A stretch of 19,350 nucleotides of DNA, from the NCBI GenBank assembly GCA_964609695.1, contig CAZSSP010000034.1, positions 1 to 19,350 of the forward strand, written 5' to 3'. The translations under genes and the position numbers were made by a program. How positions within the stretch are numbered: the stretch's first letter is position 1; every line of letters starts with the position of its first letter. The notes below the pieces were generated by a model that saw only the letters and a list, made by a program, of their open reading frames with translations, made no database searches and was not told where the DNA came from. The DNA is from JAGNHS01 sp964609695. Its GTDB lineage: Bacteria > Bdellovibrionota > UBA2428. Positions 13,928 to 19,350 of the stretch are shown here, piece after piece.

Positions 13928-15688
13928 ATGCCATCCCACAAAAACGATAATTCTACCCCATACGATTCTGGTTCCAATTACACCGAAGACGGTCTTACCT
14001 TTGCTCAAATGTTTGAGCAGAGCCTTCAACAAAACACAGTCAATGAAGGCCAAGTAGTTACAGGAAAGGTTGTCTCCATTGGAGCTGAAACAGTCTTAAT
14101 CGATGTCGGCTACAAATGTGAAGGCGAAGTTCCGATTGGCGAATTCAAAGATCATCAAGGAAATGTCACTGCACAAGTGGGTGATGAATTGCCAGTCTTG
14201 ATTGAAAGTTTTGAATCTGAAAAAGGCACTCTACGCCTTTCTAAATTAAAAGCTGAAATGAGTTTAGCTTGGGAAGAAATTGCTCAAGCTTGTGAACGCG
14301 GCGATGTTCTCGAAGGAACAGTTGTTGAAGTTGTTCGCGGTGGTCTCACTGTGGATATCGGTGTGCGAGCATTTTTACCCGCTAGCCAAATCGACACTCG
14401 CCCTATCAAAAACCTCGACCAATTCTTAGGTCAAAATTTAAAATTCAAAGTTGTTAAGTTTAATAAAAAACGTGGCAACATTGTTCTCTCTCGTAAATCC
14501 GTTATGGAAGAAGAGCGCGAGCAATTGAAGAGTTCCACTCTTAAACAAATCAAAGTTGGAGCTATCGTTCGCGGTCTTGTTAAAAACATCACCGATTACG
14601 GTGCTTTTGTTGATTTGGGCGGTATTGACGGACTCCTTCACATCACTGACGCCAGCTGGGGCCGTGTGAAAAATCTTGCTGATCTTCTTAAGATCGGACA
14701 AGAAATCAACGTTCGTGTTCTAAAATACGATCAAGAAAAAGAACGTGTCTCTTTAGGTTTAAAACAAACTCAACCTGATCCATGGCAAGACATGGAAACT
14801 CGATACATTGTTGGTCAAAGAATTAAAGGCCGCGTAGTCAGCATCACTGATTACGGTGCTTTTGTTGAAATTGAACCCGGTATCGAAGGTTTGATTCACG
14901 TTTCTGAAATGAGCTGGTCTCAAAAAGTTAAAGATCCACGAAAACTTTTAAACCCAGATCAAGATGTTGAAAGCGTTATTTTGGATATTGATCCAGAAGG
15001 ACGTCGACTCAGCTTAGGTCTCAAACAAATCACTCCAAATCCTTGGGACACTCTTGAATACAAATATCCAACAGCTTCTAGAATCAAAGGTAAGATTAAA
15101 AACGTTACTGATTTTGGAATTTTCGTTGAAATTGAAGAAGGCATTGATGGCCTTGTTCACATTTCCGATTTGAGCTGGGATGAAAAAGTTTCAAATCCTA
15201 ACGAACTCTACAAAAAGGGTGATGAAGTTGAAGCTGTTGTTCAACATATCGACAAAGATAATGAGCGCATCTCATTGAGCATCAAGCTTTTGAGCGGCGA
15301 TCCATGGGCTGACTATATTCACGAGCACCGATCAGGAACTCAAGTTGAAGGTGTTGTCACCAAACTTGCCAACTTCGGTGTGTTTGTAGAACTCGCTAAG
15401 GGAATTGAAGGAATGATTCACATTTCTGAACTTTCCGACGAAAGAGTTCTTCACCCAGACACCGTGACTAAAGTGGGCGAGAGAATCAAGTGTGAGATCA
15501 TAGCGATTGATCCTAAGGAAAGAAAAATTTCCTTGTCTGTCAAAGCTATGAAACGCCGTGAGGAAAAAGAAGCTATGGAAAGCTATAGCTCTTCAGCCGC
15601 ACCGCGCTCATCGATTGCAGATACTCTTGATCCTGAAGTTGCCGCACGCCTCGGATTGATTAAGAATAAAACTCCTGGCGAAGCCTAA
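13928..15688 (+). CDS. rpsA: 30S ribosomal protein S1
   Basis: This 586-residue protein has six S1 (OB-fold) RNA-binding domains, at about 41-107, 127-191, 209-279, 296-366, 382-453 and 469-540. Domains 3 to 6 show the canonical TDYGAFV / TDFGIFV / ANFGVFV strand and GLxHxS/T-D/E motifs. The first two are the more divergent ribosome-docking type, as in E. coli S1. S1 binds mRNA leaders on the 30S subunit and helps unfold them for initiation. The length is slightly above E. coli's 557 because of a polar N-terminal tail and an Ala/Ser-rich C-terminus. The ATG at 13928 is fixed by an in-frame stop just upstream. The usual upstream cmk is not present; a regulator and a terminator precede it. sppA follows after 59 nt, with no terminator between them. 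Confidence 0.98.
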   Translation: MPSHKNDNSTPYDSGSNYTEDGLTFAQMFEQSLQQNTVNEGQVVTGKVVSIGAETVLIDVGYKCEGEVPIGEFKDHQGNVTAQVGDELPVLIESFESEKGTLRLSKLKAEMSLAWEEIAQACERGDVLEGTVVEVVRGGLTVDIGVRAFLPASQIDTRPIKNLDQFLGQNLKFKVVKFNKKRGNIVLSRKSVMEEEREQLKSSTLKQIKVGAIVRGLVKNITDYGAFVDLGGIDGLLHITDASWGRVKNLADLLKIGQEINVRVLKYDQEKERVSLGLKQTQPDPWQDMETRYIVGQRIKGRVVSITDYGAFVEIEPGIEGLIHVSEMSWSQKVKDPRKLLNPDQDVESVILDIDPEGRRLSLGLKQITPNPWDTLEYKYPTASRIKGKIKNVTDFGIFVEIEEGIDGLVHISDLSWDEKVSNPNELYKKGDEVEAVVQHIDKDNERISLSIKLLSGDPWADYIHEHRSGTQVEGVVTKLANFGVFVELAKGIEGMIHISELSDERVLHPDTVTKVGERIKCEIIAIDPKERKISLSVKAMKRREEKEAMESYSSSAAPRSSIADTLDPEVAARLGLIKNKTPGEA

Positions 15689-15707
15689 GATTCGTATCTA
15701 GCTATAC

Positions 15708-15746
15708 GTTGAAGAGACGCTTCTGCCTTTAGGAGGTTTCTTCAAC
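15708..15746 (+). promoter_or_regulatory. hairpin framing the sppA ribosome-binding site
   Basis: GTTGAAGAGAC (15708-15718) pairs with GTTTCTTCAAC (15736-15746) over 11 bp with one G-U. The loop is 17 nt and ends in the AGGAG of the Shine-Dalgarno (15731-15736). The 3' arm fills the whole spacer and stops one base before the GTG. No U-tract follows, so it is not an intrinsic terminator. A smaller hairpin (CGTAT 15693-15697 with ATACG 15704-15708) abuts it. The layout resembles the rpsA hairpin. Confidence 0.55.
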
Positions 15747-15747
15747 T

Positions 15748-16698
15748 GTGGCTAAACGAACGGTCAACACTGCTTTTTGGATTATAATTGGTTTAGTGTC
15801 TTGTGCTGCTGTGCTTGGATTATCCAGCTATCTCGCAGCTCGTAGACTACTATCTCCTTCATATTCTCCAAAAATTTTCTCTAGTTCAGGCGCCGAATTG
15901 GCTGTGCTCAATATCGAAGGGGTCATCTTCGACCCCAAGGAAGTTTTTGAATCTCTAGATGCCATTGAAGAAGATTCTGCAATAAAAGCTCTCATTGTAA
16001 GAATCAATTCACCAGGCGGTGCCGTGGCTCCTACTCAAGAAATCTATAAAAGATTAATCGATCTCAGAGAAAAAATTCCAGTCATTTGCTCTTTAGGAGA
16101 TATCGCCGCTAGCGGGGGCTACTATATTGCTAGTGCATGCCAAACTGTTTTCACAAATGCCGGAACTCTCACAGGGTCCATTGGCGTGATTATGCAATTT
16201 ATGAATCTGGGTGACCTTTATCATTGGGCCAAAATGAAACCTCTCACTATAAAAGCTGGTAAATTTAAGGACGTGGGCTCGCCTTTTAGAGAGATGACCC
16301 CTGATGAAAAAGATTTCTTACAAAGGCTCATCGATAAAATTCATCTACAATTCAAAGGCGACATTGCCAAAGGTCGTAAAATTCCCAAAGAATCTATCGA
16401 AAATTATACCGATGGAAGAATTTTCTCTGGTGAAGAAGCCATTCAATATGGTTTTGCAGACAAAATCGGTGGCCGCCAAGACGCCATAAAACACGCCATT
16501 GAAGTGGCTCATCTAAAAGCAAAACCTGAAATTATTGAGTATCCCGAAATAAAATCTAAATTTTCCTCAATATTTGAATCACGCTTTCAAAACGTCTTTG
16601 ATAAAATTCCCGTTCTCAAACATTTAAGCAAAGACTCACCCCTAAAAGCCGGCGTTCCTTATTTCCTACCTTCTTATATGTTGGAACAAATACAATGA
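15748..16698 (+). CDS. sppA: signal peptide peptidase SppA (36K type)
   Basis: This 316-residue membrane-anchored serine peptidase degrades leftover signal peptides on the outer face of the inner membrane. One N-terminal anchor helix (about 9-30) follows MAKR, and the catalytic domain lies outside. NSPGGAVAP (87-95) is the oxyanion segment, S122 in AASGGYY is the nucleophile, and K174 in AGKFKDVGSPFREMT is the general base. The 52-residue Ser-to-Lys distance equals that of B. subtilis SppA. The length is that of the short single-domain form, not the double-length E. coli protein. The GTG start has AGGAGG 11 nt upstream inside a hairpin. The stop overlaps the HIT gene's ATG as ATGA. Co-transcription with rpsA is likely, as no terminator separates them. 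Confidence 0.95.
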   Translation: MAKRTVNTAFWIIIGLVSCAAVLGLSSYLAARRLLSPSYSPKIFSSSGAELAVLNIEGVIFDPKEVFESLDAIEEDSAIKALIVRINSPGGAVAPTQEIYKRLIDLREKIPVICSLGDIAASGGYYIASACQTVFTNAGTLTGSIGVIMQFMNLGDLYHWAKMKPLTIKAGKFKDVGSPFREMTPDEKDFLQRLIDKIHLQFKGDIAKGRKIPKESIENYTDGRIFSGEEAIQYGFADKIGGRQDAIKHAIEVAHLKAKPEIIEYPEIKSKFSSIFESRFQNVFDKIPVLKHLSKDSPLKAGVPYFLPSYMLEQIQ

Positions 16699-17219
16699 GT
16701 CAGCGCATAGACCGACTTTGGGCGCCTTGGAGACTGGCCTACATTGAAAAAAGCCACAAAGGAAAACGCACTTCGAAAGCCGCTTGTCCCTTCTGTATAG
16801 CTGCCAAAGAAAAAGCTTCAGAAAAAACATTGGTTTTATATAAAGGAAAAAATTATTTTATAGTTCTCAATAAATTTCCGTATAACCCCTACCACCTTAT
16901 GGTCATTCCCAATGTGCACGAAGGCGATCTCACAAAACTTGCCCCCCAAACTTGGCTCGACATTAATAAAGCGGCTCAAATTTCACTGAAAATTTTAAAA
17001 AAGACTCTAAAACCTCATGGCTTTAATTTAGGAATGAATTTAGGAAGTGCCGCAGGAGCAGGCATAGCCCCCCATCTTCATTTGCATATTTTGCCACGTT
17101 GGTCAGGAGATACGAATTTCATGCCGTTAATTGCTGAAACAAAAGCCCTCCCCGTTCATAATGCGACAGTTTATCGTCGTCTCAAGGAAGAATTTAAGCA
17201 CTTTGACTCCATGTTATAG
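16695..17219 (+). CDS. HIT-domain nucleotide hydrolase/phosphorylase (Ap4A phosphorylase-like)
   Basis: This 174-residue protein has the histidine triad HLHLHILPRW (127-136; H127, H129, H131) that forms the nucleotidyl-transfer site. The N-terminal LWAPWRLAYIE and CPFC (C31, C34) resemble Ap4A phosphorylase / HIT-like proteins of the actinobacterial Rv2613c type, in which the cysteines help bind zinc. NKFPYNPYHLMVIPNVH (59-75) and NLGMNLGSAAGAG are standard HIT strands. It probably cleaves dinucleoside polyphosphates or an AMP/ADP conjugate in the cytoplasm; the exact substrate is not readable. The ATG overlaps the sppA stop by four bases. This is an ordinary member with all catalytic residues kept. 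Confidence 0.93.
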   Translation: MSQRIDRLWAPWRLAYIEKSHKGKRTSKAACPFCIAAKEKASEKTLVLYKGKNYFIVLNKFPYNPYHLMVIPNVHEGDLTKLAPQTWLDINKAAQISLKILKKTLKPHGFNLGMNLGSAAGAGIAPHLHLHILPRWSGDTNFMPLIAETKALPVHNATVYRRLKEEFKHFDSML

Positions 17220-17256
17220 TTGCCGTCTCGCGCTTCGGTTTGTACAATAGGAGTCA

Positions 17257-17625
17257 ATGAGAGCTTTAAAAATCGGTATTTGGGCCATACTAACCTTAGC
17301 GATAATTTCTGTGGCTGTTGTTTTTTCTCAACAAAACAGTGATCCCATGACGATTTCCTTTTTCAATTACACAAGTGATGTTCAAGCAAAATGGAAAGTG
17401 CTACTGATTGCAGCCATTGTCGGCGCTCTTATTACGACCGTTTTCTTTATACTTGAACTTGTAGTTCTTGAAGCTCGAAACATTCGCCTCACTCGAAACA
17501 ACCGTAAACTTATGAGAGCACTTGAAAAAACACAGAAAAAAGATTCGAGTGATACGAGCTCTTCTTCTGAACCCTCACTTCGCAGCCCAATAACTGACCT
17601 TGCAGATGATGAAGAAGACGTTTAA
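17257..17625 (+). CDS. LapA-domain (DUF1049) inner-membrane protein
   Basis: This 122-residue protein has two membrane helices (about 6-26 and 47-70) joined by a short loop containing SQQNSDPMTISFF, the typical N-x-x-x-v/t-l/i-s/n-f-f pattern of the LapA/YciS family. A cytoplasmic coiled region follows (LEARNIRLTRNNRKLMRALE, about 72-91), then an acidic, Ser-rich tail. E. coli LapA works with LapB in controlling LpxC turnover and lipopolysaccharide synthesis; no lapB is adjacent here, so the role is only suggested. The ATG is preceded by AGGAG 4 nt upstream. It sits 37 nt after the HIT gene and 12 nt before the methyltransferase gene, within one transcript. Confidence 0.85.
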   Translation: MRALKIGIWAILTLAIISVAVVFSQQNSDPMTISFFNYTSDVQAKWKVLLIAAIVGALITTVFFILELVVLEARNIRLTRNNRKLMRALEKTQKKDSSDTSSSSEPSLRSPITDLADDEEDV

Positions 17626-17637
17626 ACAAGCTTACGA

Positions 17638-18861
17638 GTGTCCGAATTAAAAAGCTCCTTTTCCTTTACACAATCTTTAGATGAAGCTTTGCCACTCATG
17701 CCCCGGCATCGAGAGCGCAACAAGCGAAATCGAAGCTTAACTTTAGATGATCTTATCGATGAACAAAGACTTCACAACAGAATGCATGGCTCATCGTTAG
17801 ACTTACTTTTAATGAGCTATCGTTACCAGGAAGCCTTTAATCGAGAACAAAAACTATTTTTGAAAAGAAGCCTCAAACCCTCTAAAGCCCTAGATCTTTG
17901 GCAACTTATTTTTACTGCTTTAATTACGAGAGATCATAGTTCTGAATCTGCAACCATTTATCAAAGTTTAGAATATGCAAAAAAACAATTCGGCGTTTAT
18001 ATGGTGGGAGCTCTAAGGTCGTTCTGCCAAAGAATGATTGAGAAAAAACAAAATCTTCGAGAATCCATCGCCAAGAACCCCGAAGTTTTACTTCCCGAGA
18101 CACTTATAAAAAGATGGTCCCAACACCCTTTTATGAATTTAAGTGATATCGCCAAGCCGCTCTCGCAAAGACCTGAGAGTGGCATTTCTGCTTTTGACGA
18201 AACTCTAAAATGGGAAAAGCACACTATAAGCGATTTTAAAAATCAAAAGCTCCAAGCCCTCAACGAAGGTTCATGGTTATATTTAGAATATCTTTTCAAC
18301 GAACTTCAAAGCCTATCTAAAACTAAAAACATTCTAAAACTCTTAGACACCTGCGCAGCTCCTGGCGGCAAACTCATCGGACTTCTCCAATGGGCCAGAA
18401 AAAACAAAATTGAAATTAAAGCTTTTGCTACTGAAGCAAAATTTAAAAGGATGGAACGTCTTAACGAAAATTTGAAGACGTGGAATCTCAACGCCACCAC
18501 CTATCTTCATGCTTGGGGTGAGGGAGCTAAATTGCCCTGGACTCAAGAATCCTGGGACATTCTTTTAATTGACTTACCTTGCTCTGGCTCAGGAACCCTC
18601 TCACAAAGGCCCGATCTCTTAGAAAAAGATTGGAGCGCCTTATTACCTGAAATAAACTCTTTACAAGAAAAAATTCTCACTGAAATCATGAGCTTTTCTT
18701 TTGAACACGCTTTTATTAGCGTCTGCTCAATAGATCCTGAAGAAGTTGACTTCATCAGTCGTTTATTAAAAGCAACGCCAATTTTTTATTCTTCAAAGAC
18801 TCATGGAGCCGCAATGGAGCATATCGTTGCATGGAAAATCTCGAAAAATCCGTTATCATAA
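17638..18861 (+). CDS. RsmB/NOL1-NOP2-type RNA m5C methyltransferase
   Basis: This 407-residue protein has a helical N-terminal region (about 35-135) in the place of the NusB-like domain of RsmB. A linker follows, then a class I methyltransferase domain (about 195-405). It shows the SAM loop LLDTCAAPGGK (235-245), acidic E266 in ATEAKFKRMERL, motif IV LLIDLPCSGSGT (309-320, D312, C315), SQRPDLL (322-328) and motif VI VCSIDPEE (362-369, C363). The two cysteines are the release and nucleophile residues of RNA m5C methyltransferases. E. coli RsmB modifies C967 of 16S rRNA; the same target is likely but not proven. The GTG start has a weak ribosome-binding site and lies 12 nt after the LapA-domain gene. 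An ATG at residue 21 is possible but has no better site. Confidence 0.88.
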   Translation: MSELKSSFSFTQSLDEALPLMPRHRERNKRNRSLTLDDLIDEQRLHNRMHGSSLDLLLMSYRYQEAFNREQKLFLKRSLKPSKALDLWQLIFTALITRDHSSESATIYQSLEYAKKQFGVYMVGALRSFCQRMIEKKQNLRESIAKNPEVLLPETLIKRWSQHPFMNLSDIAKPLSQRPESGISAFDETLKWEKHTISDFKNQKLQALNEGSWLYLEYLFNELQSLSKTKNILKLLDTCAAPGGKLIGLLQWARKNKIEIKAFATEAKFKRMERLNENLKTWNLNATTYLHAWGEGAKLPWTQESWDILLIDLPCSGSGTLSQRPDLLEKDWSALLPEINSLQEKILTEIMSFSFEHAFISVCSIDPEEVDFISRLLKATPIFYSSKTHGAAMEHIVAWKISKNPLS

Positions 18862-18865
18862 AAAC

Positions 18866-19350
18866 ATGAGCTCCGAATCACTTGATGAACTTAAGGAAAA
18901 ATTAAGTCGCCTTGAAGCTAAGCTTAAACAAATTCTCGATCATCATAAAAGAGATCTCAAGCTTGCCCAAAAACTCCAGGGATATTTATTACCCAGCAGA
19001 AGTCCCGGAGTTGCGGGAATAAGTTCCTTTGCGCGTCACATACCCGGCTCTGAAACCAGTCATGACACTTTTGATATAATTATTTCAAAAGATCAAAAAG
19101 AACTTTATTTAGTCGCGGCTTGGACACCTCAATACGGATTAAGCTCTGCCCTTTTACAAACACTTTTTCATTTACAAAGTCTTGCTCTTTTACAAGCACG
19201 CACAGACATCTCACTCAATGATCTCTACTCCGACATACAAAAATCATTTGCTGAATTCGACCCTACCGCTCACTTTCGACTAAGCTTGGTCAAATTAGAT
19301 ATCCATACCTTAAAAATGGAAATACTCTTACACAATGCTCCGCCCTTACT
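18866..19350 (+). CDS. SpoIIE/RsbU-like PP2C phosphatase domain protein, 3' end outside window
   Basis: The frame is open for 161 codons to the window edge. An N-terminal coiled coil (about 5-35, Lys/Glu/Leu-rich) leads into LAQKLQGYLLPSRSPG (33-48), the A-x-x-I/L-Q-x-x-L-L-P lead-in of RsbU-type phosphatases. SETSHDTFDII (62-72) occupies the position of the metal-binding (S)xxGGDxYD, keeping D67 and D70 but losing both glycines. AAWTPQYGLSSALLQ (84-98) replaces ADxxGHGxxAALL, and the second metal aspartate is lost. LLHNAPPLL at the edge matches the NAGHPPLL segment. Such proteins normally dephosphorylate anti-sigma antagonists. The substitutions suggest weak or no catalysis. The start is 4 nt after the methyltransferase stop, with no clear Shine-Dalgarno. 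Confidence 0.8.
   Translation, partial: MSSESLDELKEKLSRLEAKLKQILDHHKRDLKLAQKLQGYLLPSRSPGVAGISSFARHIPGSETSHDTFDIIISKDQKELYLVAAWTPQYGLSSALLQTLFHLQSLALLQARTDISLNDLYSDIQKSFAEFDPTAHFRLSLVKLDIHTLKMEILLHNAPPL

Noticed and set aside
1..19350. Mobile elements, CRISPR arrays, tRNA or rRNA genes, phage genes, attachment sites.
   Set aside because: None was seen on reading both strands: no transposase or integrase motifs, no regular direct repeats, no tRNA cloverleaf.

Overview
The window is AT-rich, tightly packed bacterial chromosome. Most neighbouring genes overlap by 4-32 nt or lie within about 20 nt of each other, TTG and GTG starts are common, and many products are exported or signalling proteins. 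The gene order rpsA - sppA - HIT - LapA - RsmB-type methyltransferase, with stand-alone receiver proteins and a Tad-like cluster, suggests a Gram-negative member of the Bdellovibrionota / delta-proteobacterial type. The taxonomic call is inference from gene content. Lipobox, SH3b and outer-membrane barrel signatures support a Gram-negative envelope. No tRNA, rRNA, CRISPR array, insertion sequence or phage gene was seen. A run of 100 N (8553-8652) is an assembly gap.

Region 1 (77-4171, minus strand): alanine dehydrogenase, a DPM1/Ppm1-type polyprenyl-phosphate glycosyltransferase, a multi-pass membrane protein of GT-C appearance and an SDR oxidoreductase, spaced like one operon. The last three fit a lipid-linked sugar pathway: a lipid-phosphate sugar is made, used by a membrane transferase, and a sugar or lipid is reduced.

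Region 2 (4194-6994, plus strand): a Nudix hydrolase, a receiver protein fused to a degenerate histidine-kinase core, and an RlmI-type 23S rRNA m5C methyltransferase. They form one coupled transcript, divergent from ald across only 22 bp.

Region 3 (7067-10755, plus strand): a secreted protein with a possible papain-like Cys-His-Asp triad, then a compact Tad/type II-like export cluster. The cluster consists of a secretin interrupted by the assembly gap, a short CpaF/TadA ATPase, and one inner-membrane platform protein that appears to carry two F-domain modules with GspF-like topology instead of separate TadB and TadC. This is the best candidate for an unusual system in the window.

Region 4 (10750-12962, minus strand): a lipoprotein, preceded by a long ORF joining an HELYH metallopeptidase domain to an internal signal peptide, two SH3-like domains and an outer-membrane barrel. 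The internal junction carries its own good ribosome-binding site.

Region 5 (13084-19350, plus strand): a receiver-only response regulator; a 20-codon ORF with an excellent Shine-Dalgarno; a strong intrinsic terminator; then rpsA, sppA, a HIT protein, a LapA-domain protein, an RsmB-type methyltransferase and a truncated SpoIIE/RsbU-like phosphatase. The rpsA and sppA ribosome-binding sites both sit in or at the edge of the loop of a hairpin directly before the start codon.
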